Of a stretch of DNA of 64,000 nucleotides, positions 8,247 to 16,147 are shown piece by piece. The position numbers and the translations under genes were made by a program. Below the pieces are notes generated by a model. That model did not search any database, was not told the origin of the DNA, and saw nothing but the letters and a program-made list of their open reading frames with translations. The DNA is taken from assembly GCF_030246925.1 (NCBI RefSeq), contig NZ_CP126740.1, positions 248,001-312,000 on the forward strand. Reading direction: 5' to 3'. Positions within the stretch are counted from its first letter, which is position 1. Each line of letters starts with the position of its first letter. This DNA is from Microbacterium sp. zg-Y625 (GTDB lineage Bacteria; Actinomycetota; Actinomycetes; Actinomycetales; Microbacteriaceae).

Positions 8247-9153
8247 TCGCCACTCCGAATGCTCCGCTTTCGTGCTCGATGAGCGAGCGGAAGTGCCGCT
8301 CCATCCGTTGGCGGTCGGGACGAACCCCCGTGATGATCTCCATGCTTGCAAAGGCCTGACCCACCGCCATTCTGCCTCCGTCCAGCACCGGAAGACCGCG
8401 TTGCGCCGCCTTGCGGATCAGCTCCGTCTCAAGGGGACGATAGACCACATCCGAGACCCAGGTGCCCTCCCCCAGGCGCTCCACATCGAAGGCGACTCCG
8501 GGGTGATGCGTCATGCCCAGCGGGGTCGCATGCACGACCCCGCTGGCGACCGCGAGGATGTCCCCGAGGTCCACCGCCGGTGTGTAGCGCACCCGTGCTG
8601 AGGGAAAGAGCTCCTGCAGCGTGTCGGCGAGATCCTGCGCGCGGCGCTCATCCGCGTCTACCAGCCGCAGGTCGACCGCACCGCACATCAGGAGCGCATA
8701 GGCGGTGGCGGCTCCCGCGCCACCGCAGCCGAGCTGAACGACGAGCGCCAATGAGGCGCGGGGAAGCCCGGCGACAAGGCCGTCTCGATAACCCATCCAG
8801 TCGGTGTTGTAGCCGATGGTGCGCCCCTCGCGCAGCAGGACGAGGTTCACCGCTCCCAGCCGCTGTGCGTCATCGTCCGCCTCGTCCACGAGCCGGTAGG
8901 CGATCTGCTTGCATGGATGGGTGATGTTCACGGCGTCGTACCCCTCGGCGACGACGTCGGCGATCAGGGCTCCCAGGTCCTCAGGCGCCCGACCGAGGGT
9001 GAGCAGATCCAGAACGCGGTACTCGTAGTCGAGCCCGAGCGCGGCGGCCTCCACCTCATGCAAAGGCGGAGTCAGTGAGGAGCCGATCCCTTCCCCGATG
9101 AGTCCCACCAGGTGCTTGGCCTGCGCGCGCTCCGTGGCGGCGCGGGTCCTCAT
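8239..9153 (-). CDS. Shikimate/quinate dehydrogenase-like protein (AroE family)
   Basis: This 304-residue protein carries the AroE family motifs. SSLTPPLHE is the substrate-binding Ser segment, NITHPCKQ contains the catalytic lysine, GYNTDWMGY contains the catalytic aspartate, and GCGGAGAA is the dinucleotide loop. The residue after NTD is Trp rather than the usual Gly, suggesting altered specificity. The start at 9153 is set by GGAG 5 nt upstream; longer starts lack conservation. Its place beside tetR, iclR, TRAP and aroQ genes points to catabolism of quinate, shikimate or a related carbocyclic acid rather than aromatic biosynthesis. The cofactor preference is not readable. Confidence 0.8.
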   Translation of the reverse strand: MRTRAATERAQAKHLVGLIGEGIGSSLTPPLHEVEAAALGLDYEYRVLDLLTLGRAPEDLGALIADVVAEGYDAVNITHPCKQIAYRLVDEADDDAQRLGAVNLVLLREGRTIGYNTDWMGYRDGLVAGLPRASLALVVQLGCGGAGAATAYALLMCGAVDLRLVDADERRAQDLADTLQELFPSARVRYTPAVDLGDILAVASGVVHATPLGMTHHPGVAFDVERLGEGTWVSDVVYRPLETELIRKAAQRGLPVLDGGRMAVGQAFASMEIITGVRPDRQRMERHFRSLIEHESGAFGVANG

Positions 9154-9332
9154 GCGCGCTCCACGACGCGGCCGTCGCCGGCTGCCGCCGCGGTGCTCGG
9201 ACTCCGGTGCGGTGCGGTGCGCTTCTCCACGGGTGCACCGGTCAGGCGGCGCGTCGTAGGGGACATTCGCATGACATCCTCTCGGAGTGCCGGCGCTGGC
9301 GCTCATCTGGGTCGAATTCGGCATTGCCTGGA

Positions 9333-9352
9333 AACGTACTAACCAGTACGTT
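9333..9352. promoter_or_regulatory. Palindromic operator, probably for the TetR repressor
   Basis: AACGTACT-AACC-AGTACGTT is a perfect 8-bp inverted repeat with a 4-bp spacer. It lies between the divergent aroE-like/tetR operon and the iclR pair. Its size and symmetry fit TetR-family operators; autoregulation is inferred. The rest of the 250-bp region 9154-9403 shows no gene. Confidence 0.6.
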
Positions 9353-9403
9353 CGCAATACGGGGTGATCAAAGCCGATTCAACCCTGTGGAAGAGGATGC
9401 TCG

Positions 9404-10162
9404 ATGTCGAGTCTCGCCGAATGGAACGCACCCGACACGGTCGCACAGGCGCCGAAGTCGCTGCTCGGAAGGATCATCGCGGTGTTCGACGCGGTGAAGG
9501 AGTCTGACGGCTGCGCGTCGATCACCGATATCGCCGTGCGGACGCGACTGCCGAAGTCGACCGTGTCCAGACTCGTGACCGAGCTGACCGCTCAGCGTTA
9601 CCTCGCCCGGACGGACGAGGGGATCGTGTTGGGCCTTCGTCTGTTCGAGCTCGGAGCGCGGGCGAGTCTGCCACGCCGTCTGATCGGCGCCGCCGCACCT
9701 GTCATCCGGAATCTTCGCGAGACCACTGGAGAGCGGGTAGTCCTTTGGATCCAGCAGGGTGACGACATGGTGTCGCTGGCCGCCGTTCCCGGTCGACTTC
9801 CGACGCTGCCGACGGTGGCGGGGATGAGGTCGCCCGTACTGACCACCGCCAGCGGAAAGGCGTATCTGGCGTTCTGCGATGATCAACGCATCGTGAACCG
9901 CATCAGCGCGCCGCTCGTCGCCGTCGCCGCTCGCAGGTTCCGCGAGGAGCTGACGCACGTGCGCGCAGCCGCCGTGGCGATGGACATCGAGATGTCGTAC
10001 CCAGGCATCGCGGCTGTGGCGAGCCCCGTTCTCTCGCCCGATCGCGTCGTGCTCGGGGCCATATCGCTCGCGGGCCCCAGCGATGTGATGGACCCCCACG
10101 GCGTCGCGCCGTTGGTGCGCGCCGCCAGCAGCAACGTCACGCGGCGCCTGGCGCCGGCCTAG
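9404..10162 (+). CDS. IclR-family transcriptional regulator 1
   Basis: The 252-residue protein has a winged helix-turn-helix (about residues 20-85, core LPKSTVSRLVTELTAQRYL) and an IclR effector-binding domain after it. No alternative start is available between the ATG and the DNA-binding domain. The 17-bp palindrome GTCTCGCCGAATGGAAC lies inside codons 3-8, so the protein may bind its own start region. It is followed after 3 nt by a second iclR gene with the same domain plan, indicating co-expression. The effector is probably a metabolite of the adjacent pathway (inference). Confidence 0.88.
   Translation: MSSLAEWNAPDTVAQAPKSLLGRIIAVFDAVKESDGCASITDIAVRTRLPKSTVSRLVTELTAQRYLARTDEGIVLGLRLFELGARASLPRRLIGAAAPVIRNLRETTGERVVLWIQQGDDMVSLAAVPGRLPTLPTVAGMRSPVLTTASGKAYLAFCDDQRIVNRISAPLVAVAARRFREELTHVRAAAVAMDIEMSYPGIAAVASPVLSPDRVVLGAISLAGPSDVMDPHGVAPLVRAASSNVTRRLAPA
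9411..9427. promoter_or_regulatory. Candidate IclR operator, site D, inside the iclR1 start
   Basis: GTCTCGCCGAATGGAAC differs at only one position from site F (16008-16024) and shares GTC, C, GAATGGAAC with site E (12233-12249). It overlaps the coding start, so part of the similarity could be chance, but sites E and F are non-coding. Confidence 0.5.
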
Positions 10163-10165
10163 GTC

Positions 10166-10933
10166 ATGCGGTCTGCGGCATGGACCAACGCGGTCAGCGT
10201 GCTCGATCGCATCACGGCGGTTTTCGACGCGTTCGGTGAGTACGACGAGGGCTTGGGGGTCTCCGAGCTCGCGCGGCACGCCAACCTTCCCAAATCGACC
10301 GTCTCCCGCATTGCCGGCGAGCTCGTCGAGCAGGGGATGCTCGACCGCGAGGGCGATACGTTCTACCTCGGAGCGAGGCTGTTCGAATTCGGGCAGACGG
10401 TTCCGCAGCCGCGCAAGCTGCGTCACTTCGCGTACCCCGTGATGGCTGGGCTGCGAGACCTCACGTCCCAGTCCGTCCAGCTGGCGGTGCTCGACGGAAC
10501 GGACGTCGTCTTCCTGGCCATAGCGCGAAGCGAGCCGGCGATTCGTCCGCACGCGAGGATCGGCGGACGACTCCCTGCTCATGCGACGGCCGTCGGAAAG
10601 GCCATCCTGGCCTTTTCTCCGCCGGATGTCGTCGAACGGGTCATCCGGGGCGGGCTGGTCGCGCGAACGGCGCACACGATCACGGATTCCGATGCGCTCT
10701 CGCGGGAGCTGCTGCAGGTCAGAGGAGCGGGCGTGGCCGCAGAGCGGGAAGAATGCGTGATCGGTCGCTCCTGCATGGCCAGCCCGGTCGTGGCTGCAGG
10801 AGGTGAGCCCTTCGCCGCGATCTCCGTTGCGGGAGCGTCCGCCGACATCCGGGGAGATCACCTGGCAGCAGCCGTGCGAGCCGCGGCGGCGACCCTCTCG
10901 CAGCGAGCCGCGGTGGTCGGTCGCATGGGCTGA
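10166..10933 (+). CDS. IclR-family transcriptional regulator 2
   Basis: This 255-residue paralogue of the preceding regulator has its helix-turn-helix at about residues 8-70 (LPKSTVSRIAGELVEQGML) and an IclR ligand domain. It starts 3 nt after the stop of iclR1 and is likely co-transcribed. Having two different IclR proteins side by side suggests that the pathway senses two compounds or that they form heteromers. A strong hairpin follows at 10952. Confidence 0.87.
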   Translation: MRSAAWTNAVSVLDRITAVFDAFGEYDEGLGVSELARHANLPKSTVSRIAGELVEQGMLDREGDTFYLGARLFEFGQTVPQPRKLRHFAYPVMAGLRDLTSQSVQLAVLDGTDVVFLAIARSEPAIRPHARIGGRLPAHATAVGKAILAFSPPDVVERVIRGGLVARTAHTITDSDALSRELLQVRGAGVAAEREECVIGRSCMASPVVAAGGEPFAAISVAGASADIRGDHLAAAVRAAAATLSQRAAVVGRMG

Positions 10934-10951
10934 AAACGATCGCGGACAGAC

Positions 10952-10988
10952 GGGTGGGGGTGGATGCCGCAGGCACCCACCCCCACCC
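10952..10988. terminator. Bidirectional terminator between iclR2 and dctP
   Basis: A 17-bp stem with one mismatch and a 3-nt loop sits between convergent genes. It is extremely GC-rich and should stop transcription from both sides. Confidence 0.75.
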
Positions 10989-11006
10989 CCCCCCGGGTGC
11001 GTGGCG

Positions 11007-12062
11007 TCAGCCGGCCATGTCGCGGATCGCCTCGTAGGCGGTCAGGGTGTCGCCGGAGTAATAGCCGCCGAAGAACTCCTCGGCCTGGCTGATGAAGGCA
11101 TCCATGTCGATGTCCTCCTTCTCGATGACCGTGTACGCGCTATCGCCGCGGTACTCGTCCAGGATCTCCTCGGTCGACTCCTCGACGCACGCGCGGTTGT
11201 CCGGGCGGATGTCGTGGAGAGTCTGCTCCAGCAGCGCGGCCTGCTCGTCGTTCATCTTGTCGTAGGTCTTGTCGCTGACGATGAGCCAGTGGATGCCGAT
11301 GTTGTGGTCGTTGAGCACGATCGTGTTGAGCACTTCGTCATAGCTCGACGAACGCGTTGCCACGATGGGGTTCTCCTGCCCGACCGCGATCCCCTGCTGC
11401 AGCGCCGAATAGACCTCCTCCACGGCGACCGAGACGGGGCTGGTCACCCCGAGCGCCTCGGCGTTGGCGAGGAACTGCGGCGAATTGGGGAACCGGATGG
11501 GTGCACCGCCGAGGTCAGCAGGGCTCCTCACCTCGAGGTCCTTGGTGGTGAAGGTCCGGTTCCCGAAGAACCAGCCGTCCACGATCCTCACGCCGGTGGC
11601 CTCGTGAAACGAGGAGAAGAGCTCTTCGGAGCCTTCATCGATCCACTTGAAGGCGTGATCGACGTCGTCGAAGGCGTAGGCAGCGTCGACGACCCCGATC
11701 GGTTCGAAGGTCGAGCTCAGCGCTGACGCGCCCTGCAGATCGATGTCGATGTCACCGGCCTGCACCAGCGGGAATCGATCCGCGTCGGGGCCGAGCTGGC
11801 TGGCGGGGAAGAGATCCACGGTGAAGCCCATGTCGGCTCCCTCGAGTTCTTCCTTCAGGACCTCGACTCCGCAGTAATAGTTGGGTGTCTGCTCGTTCTG
11901 GCTGGTCGCGACGGTGAGGGTGACCGGCTCGTTCGCCTCCTCCGGGGCCGCGTCCGTCGCCTGCGGGCTCCCGCCTCCGGAGCAGCCCGTGACGACGAGG
12001 GCTGCTGCTGCGAGCCCCGCCACGGCGTAACGGCTTCGACGGACCGATCGGTTGCTGCCCAT
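11007..12062 (-). CDS. dctP: TRAP transporter solute-binding lipoprotein (DctP family)
   Basis: The 351-residue protein binds the substrate outside the membrane. Its signal sequence ends in the lipobox VTGC, so it is a lipoprotein, as expected for a Gram-positive TRAP receptor. The DctP signature EVYSALQQGIAVGQENP is present, as is the arginine in the IRFPNSP segment that usually pairs with a substrate carboxylate. AGGAG lies 5 nt before the ATG. The membrane subunits are 2 kb away beyond an opposite-facing gene. TRAP systems typically import organic acids using an ion gradient. The neighbours suggest a carbocyclic hydroxy acid, but this cannot be read from the sequence. Confidence 0.9.
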   Translation of the reverse strand: MGSNRSVRRSRYAVAGLAAAALVVTGCSGGGSPQATDAAPEEANEPVTLTVATSQNEQTPNYYCGVEVLKEELEGADMGFTVDLFPASQLGPDADRFPLVQAGDIDIDLQGASALSSTFEPIGVVDAAYAFDDVDHAFKWIDEGSEELFSSFHEATGVRIVDGWFFGNRTFTTKDLEVRSPADLGGAPIRFPNSPQFLANAEALGVTSPVSVAVEEVYSALQQGIAVGQENPIVATRSSSYDEVLNTIVLNDHNIGIHWLIVSDKTYDKMNDEQAALLEQTLHDIRPDNRACVEESTEEILDEYRGDSAYTVIEKEDIDMDAFISQAEEFFGGYYSGDTLTAYEAIRDMAG

Positions 12063-12362
12063 GGGCTCTCCTCTTTCGTTCGCACGTCTTCGTGCGGTGC
12101 GGGTATAGGACTGGGCGGCGGCAGAGTTTCGAAGACTCTTCGAACCGTGTCGGTCCCTTCGTCTACGGTGCCACGCTCCAGCACGCTGGCAGTGCCGACT
12201 CTGACCGACTTCGAAACGTTCGCAAAGCGATGTCCCGACGAATGGAACATGGGCGCCCCCGACGTGACCGTGCCGGTCGGTGAATGGAACGGACCCCCCG
12301 GGGCGGGCGGCCGGTGACCTATCGTCGCTGCACGATGTCCGTTCACGAGGGTCTGGAGCACG
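12063..12362. promoter_or_regulatory. Divergent control region, dctP / MocA-like dehydrogenase
   Basis: This 300-bp non-coding region contains site E (12233-12249) and a half-site at 12282-12291 (TGAATGGAAC) 42 bp further on. It also holds the small palindrome GAGTTTCGAAGACTC at 12124-12138 with two TTCGAA words 11 bp apart. GGAG at 12355-12358 serves the rightward gene. I see no gene in it. Confidence 0.5.
12233..12249. promoter_or_regulatory. Candidate IclR operator, site E
   Basis: GTCCCGACGAATGGAAC is an imperfect palindrome (GTCCC against GGAAC arms, 7-bp centre) in non-coding DNA between dctP and the MocA-like gene. Confidence 0.5.
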
Positions 12363-13457
12363 ATGATCTCAGCCGGCTCGAAGATCGTCCGTATCGCGGT
12401 GGTCGGCGCCGGGTTCATGGGGCGTCAGCACATCGGGTTCATCCGCGGATCTTCGCGCGCCGAACTGGTCGCCGTGGTCGATCCCCGCGCGGACGCCCTG
12501 ACCGGGCTGGATTGCCCCGTGTTCAGCGAGACCCGTTCAATGCTCGATACCGTGCACCCTGACGCGGTCGTGGTCGCCAACCCCAACGCGGCCCACGTGG
12601 ACACCGCTCGAGAATGCATCGAGGCCGGAGCCGCCGTCCTCCTCGAAAAGCCCATGGCGAGCTCGTACTCGGCTGCGCTGCGCTTGGCGGACACGGTCGC
12701 GCGGCAGCGCGCGCGCCTGCTCGTCGGTCACCAGCGCAGGCATCATCCCGCGATTGCGCGGGCGCGTGCCGCCATCCACGCCGGCGAGATCGGTCAGGTC
12801 GTCGCGGTGAGCGGAATGTGGTCGGCGCGCAAGGACGACGCGTACTTCACGGACACGCCCTGGCACAGCGAGCCCGGCGCTGGGGTCACACTGATCAACC
12901 TCGTGCACGACCTCGATCTGCTGCGCCATCTCTTCGGCGAACCCGCCGAGGTCCAGGCCATGTCGAGCAGACATGCCCGCGGTCTCGACGTCGAGGACAC
13001 CGTCTCGGTGAATCTGCGATTCGAGAGCGGCGTGATGGGCAGCTTTCTGGCATCCGATGCCGGGGTTTCACCGTGGGGCTGGGATCAGGCCACCGAGGAT
13101 GCTGCGGCGTTCCCGTTCATCCCGGACATGGACGCCTATCGCGTCGTCGGCACGCGCGGCGCCTTGTCGTTGCCCAATCTCGCCAGGTTCTCCTATGACG
13201 CGGGGGTCTCCCCGGACTGGCATTCGCCGCTTTCACGCACTCATCTGTCCGCAAGCCCTCGGAATTCGTTCGAGGCACAGCTCGATCACTTCATCGATGT
13301 GGCGGTCGGCGCCGCAGAGCCGTTGATCTCCGCTGCCGATGCGCTCGGCACCTTGGCACTCGTCGAGGCGATCGCCTCCTCTGCCCGCACCGGTGAGCCC
13401 GTTGATCTCGCTCGCTTCCGAGCGGCCCTCGCATCACGAGCGGGGGCAGAGACGTAG
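12363..13457 (+). CDS. Gfo/Idh/MocA-family NAD(P)-dependent dehydrogenase
   Basis: The 364-residue protein has an N-terminal Rossmann fold with VVGAGFMG at residues 13-20, the family's catalytic EKP at 95-97, and a C-terminal substrate domain containing LVHDLDLLRHLFG, whose His is usually catalytic. The family oxidises sugars, inositols and related polyols. It sits between dctP and dctQM-aroQ on the opposite strand, so it is probably the first oxidation step on the imported compound, by analogy with inositol dehydrogenase (inference). Its 3' end lies 7 bp from the convergent aroQ gene. Confidence 0.87.
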   Translation: MISAGSKIVRIAVVGAGFMGRQHIGFIRGSSRAELVAVVDPRADALTGLDCPVFSETRSMLDTVHPDAVVVANPNAAHVDTARECIEAGAAVLLEKPMASSYSAALRLADTVARQRARLLVGHQRRHHPAIARARAAIHAGEIGQVVAVSGMWSARKDDAYFTDTPWHSEPGAGVTLINLVHDLDLLRHLFGEPAEVQAMSSRHARGLDVEDTVSVNLRFESGVMGSFLASDAGVSPWGWDQATEDAAAFPFIPDMDAYRVVGTRGALSLPNLARFSYDAGVSPDWHSPLSRTHLSASPRNSFEAQLDHFIDVAVGAAEPLISAADALGTLALVEAIASSARTGEPVDLARFRAALASRAGAET

Positions 13458-13464
13458 ACACCGA

Positions 13465-13938
13465 TCAGACCACAGCCTCCCGGGTCAGACGGCTGATCGT
13501 TCGGATCGCGAGGTCGTAGCCGTATGGCCCGGCGCCGGCGATCACGGCGCCCGCGACCGTCGACACCAGCGACCTCTGATAGACCTCGCCCCGTGAATGA
13601 ATGTTCGTGATGTGCACCTCGACGATGGGGGTCTCGAGCATACGCAGAGCATCGAGCAGAGCGACCGAGGTGAAGCTGTAGCCCGCGGGATTGATCACAA
13701 CGGCTGCCGACTGACGGAACGCGTCGTGCACCCAGTCCACGAGTTGGTGCTCAGCGCTGGTCTGTCCGAAGAAGACGTCGAATCCGAGCTCAGCGGCCGT
13801 CCGTCGGCAGCATGCCTCGATGTCCTCGATGGTCGCTCGTCCATACACGCCGGGCTCTCGCAGCCCGAGCATGTTGAGATTCGGCCCGTTGAGCACGAAC
13901 AGCCGTCCGGGCACCATGCCTGCTTTCGTATCCGCCAC
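13465..13938 (-). CDS. aroQ: Type II 3-dehydroquinate dehydratase
   Basis: This 157-residue protein shows the type II dehydroquinase motifs: LNGPNLNMLGLREPGVYG (with the catalytic Tyr at the end) and EVHITNIHSRGEVY (catalytic His). It interconverts 3-dehydroquinate and 3-dehydroshikimate. It is the last gene of the dctQ-dctM-aroQ operon, 9 nt after dctM, which argues for a catabolic role in quinate or shikimate use rather than the housekeeping shikimate pathway. Confidence 0.92.
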   Translation of the reverse strand: MADTKAGMVPGRLFVLNGPNLNMLGLREPGVYGRATIEDIEACCRRTAAELGFDVFFGQTSAEHQLVDWVHDAFRQSAAVVINPAGYSFTSVALLDALRMLETPIVEVHITNIHSRGEVYQRSLVSTVAGAVIAGAGPYGYDLAIRTISRLTREAVV

Positions 13939-13947
13939 GGCGGCGGG

Positions 13948-15228
13948 CTACAGCAGTCCGAGCAGCGTCGGCAGCGCCGTGACGATGACGGGGAACAGGG
14001 TGAGCAGCAGCAGCACGATGCCGAGAGGGATCAGGAAAGGGAGGATCCCTCGGAAGAGCTCTCCCATCGGACGCCGCGTGATCGAGCCGACCACGAAGAG
14101 AACCGCGCCGACTGGTGGTGTGAGAGACCCGATCATCAGGTTGAGGATCATGATGACGCCCAGCTGGACGGGCTCGATTCCGTATTCGCCGATGATCGGC
14201 ATGAGGATGGGCACGAGCACCAGGATCACCGGAGCCGCCTCGAGGGGGATGCCGAGGAGGATCAGCAGCACGTTCAGCAGGAGCAGGAAGACGATCGGGT
14301 TGTCCGTGATGCCCGTCAGCCACTCGCCGAGCGCGCGGGTCACCTGCTCGCGGGCCAGCACCTGGCCCATGAGGTTGGATGCTCCGAGGATGAGGAGGAT
14401 GCCGCCGGAGATGACGACCGTCTCCTTCGCCGACTTCCAGAAGACCCGCCAGTTGAGCGTGCGGTACATGAGACCGAGCGCCAGCATGTACACCGACGCG
14501 ATTCCGGCGCTCTCGGTGGGGGTGAACCACCCGCTGAAGATGCCGCCGAGAATGATCACCGGCAGCATCGCGGGCCCGATCACGCGGACCGCCGCCCGAC
14601 CGAGCAAGCCGCCGTCGAACGGGCGACTGCCCGCGATCTCCGGGTGTCGCCGAACCCAGATGAAGATGTAGGCGGCGAATCCCACGGCCATCATCATCGC
14701 GGGAATGATCGATCCGGCGAACAACGCGCCGGTCGAGATGGAGGCGGTCGCAGCGAAGAGGACGGCAGGGATGCTCGGGGGCATGACCGTGCTCATCAGC
14801 GAGCCGGACGCGGTGAGCCCGGCCGAGAACCCGTAGGGGTACCCCGCCTTGAGCATCTGCGGAATCTGCAGCTTGCTGGTCGATGCCGCGTCCGCGAGGG
14901 CGGAGCCGCTGATCCAGGAGAAGCCGATCGCGGTGCCGAGGTTGACGTAGGCGAGATTGCCCGGCAGCCGCGGAAGCAGGGCGCGGGCCAGGTCGTACAG
15001 CCGTGTCGCGATCCCCAGGTTGTTGGCGATGCTGCCGACGAAGATGAACAGCGGCACGGCCAGCAGCGGGAAGCTGTTGATGCCGTTGACCATGGAGGAG
15101 AGGGCGTATCCCGCTGACAGGCCCTGGCTGTAGAAGTACAGCAGGCTGGCGGCGATCATGGCGAAGGCGACAGGAACCCGCAAGAACAGGAACACGACGA
15201 ACAAGAGGATGTAGAGCCACAGGTCCAC
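13948..15228 (-). CDS. dctM: TRAP transporter large membrane subunit (DctM family)
   Basis: The 426-residue protein has about a dozen hydrophobic helices and the usual length for DctM. Segments such as GIATRLYDLARALL and AASTSKLQIPQMLKAG fit the family. It forms the ion-driven permease with DctQ and receives the substrate from DctP. It starts 3 nt after the dctQ stop codon. Confidence 0.92.
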   Translation of the reverse strand: MDLWLYILLFVVFLFLRVPVAFAMIAASLLYFYSQGLSAGYALSSMVNGINSFPLLAVPLFIFVGSIANNLGIATRLYDLARALLPRLPGNLAYVNLGTAIGFSWISGSALADAASTSKLQIPQMLKAGYPYGFSAGLTASGSLMSTVMPPSIPAVLFAATASISTGALFAGSIIPAMMMAVGFAAYIFIWVRRHPEIAGSRPFDGGLLGRAAVRVIGPAMLPVIILGGIFSGWFTPTESAGIASVYMLALGLMYRTLNWRVFWKSAKETVVISGGILLILGASNLMGQVLAREQVTRALGEWLTGITDNPIVFLLLLNVLLILLGIPLEAAPVILVLVPILMPIIGEYGIEPVQLGVIMILNLMIGSLTPPVGAVLFVVGSITRRPMGELFRGILPFLIPLGIVLLLLTLFPVIVTALPTLLGLL

Positions 15229-15231
15229 GAC

Positions 15232-15888
15232 TCAGATCTCCATCTCGTCGATGTCGAGCTTGCGCTCCGGGCGGGCGGCGAAAGGGATCTTGAAGGCGGA
15301 CTGCACGGCGGCCGACAGGAAGCCGACCAGAGCGAACACGTACAGCACACCCATCGGCACGTGCATCGCGGCGCTCAGCCTCCCCCACTCGGTGTCGATC
15401 TTCACCCACGCCTCGTAGGCGAGCGCCAGGCTCGTGAGCACCATGATCACGGCGGACACGACGCGCAGTGCCACGAACCACCGGGTCCCGGCGAGCATCT
15501 CATCGAAGATCTCGAGCACGATGTGGCCATTGCGCCCCACGAGATAGCCGGCGGTGATGAAGGTCAGCGCGATCATCGACAGGAGCGCGAGCTCGCCGGC
15601 TCCCACCCAGCTGACGGCGGGGAAGTAGCGTCCCAGCACCTGGTACATCACGCCGAAGACGATCAAGGCGAACAGCGTCACGCCGATGGTGATCTCGACA
15701 GCAGAGAGGGCTCTGATGAAGGCCGGGTCAGGGGGAACCCCCTCGTTCAGCTTCGGTGCGGTGTAGAAGGTCCTCGTGGGCGGGAAGATGGAGTCCTCGA
15801 GCGCGGGCTTCTCCGCGGCAGGAGACTCAGCGCCCTCCGCGCGGGGAGGATCCTCAGGCGCATCGAACGCGCGCTCTTCGTCGGTCAT
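15232..15888 (-). CDS. dctQ: TRAP transporter small membrane subunit (DctQ family)
   Basis: This 218-residue protein has four predicted transmembrane helices after an unusually long, acidic, Pro/Glu-rich N-terminus of about 60 residues. The start at 15888 is fixed by a strong GGAGGTGA site. GRNGHIVLEIFDEML matches the DctQ core. It is the first gene of the leftward dctQ-dctM-aroQ operon and is divergent from the aldehyde dehydrogenase operon. Confidence 0.9.
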   Translation of the reverse strand: MTDEERAFDAPEDPPRAEGAESPAAEKPALEDSIFPPTRTFYTAPKLNEGVPPDPAFIRALSAVEITIGVTLFALIVFGVMYQVLGRYFPAVSWVGAGELALLSMIALTFITAGYLVGRNGHIVLEIFDEMLAGTRWFVALRVVSAVIMVLTSLALAYEAWVKIDTEWGRLSAAMHVPMGVLYVFALVGFLSAAVQSAFKIPFAARPERKLDIDEMEI

Positions 15889-16147
15889 GACGTCACCTCC
15901 GACGTGTCTGGCCCCATTGCCGATCTCCTTGCCGGTCCGCAGGCGGTGCGCGCTCAGATGCCACGCCCCAGAGACTCTGGTCTGCCTGCAGGGGGCTGCA
16001 TAGCCGAGTCTCGCCGAATGGGACACCGGTCCCGCAGCGACACGACGACGGTGCCGGGGCATTTCTGCCCAGTGGGACGGGCTTTGTCGGCGAAGTCCGC
16101 GTGTGAATAGCATGCGATCGGTGTCAGAGCCGACGGACGGAGTTGTC
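15889..16147. promoter_or_regulatory. Divergent control region, dctQM-aroQ / aldehyde dehydrogenase operon
   Basis: This 259-bp non-coding region carries operator site F (16008-16024) and a half-match ending at 16078 (CAGTGGGAC). A plausible rightward promoter follows: TTGTCG at 16084-16089, an 18-bp spacer and TAGCAT at 16108-16113. The half-match lies just upstream of the -35 box. Confidence 0.5.
16008..16024. promoter_or_regulatory. Candidate IclR operator, site F
   Basis: GTCTCGCCGAATGGGAC matches site D at 16 of 17 positions, and the identity extends two bases upstream (GA in both). It sits midway between two divergent operons of the same pathway. Confidence 0.55.

Noticed and set aside
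10976..10994. C-rich run as a possible G-quadruplex
   Set aside because: It is better explained as one arm of the strong bidirectional terminator at 10952-10988.
13790..15481. Second long frame on the minus strand across dctM
   Set aside because: Arg/His-rich shifted frame of dctM and dctQ; the real genes have clear TRAP motifs and start signals.
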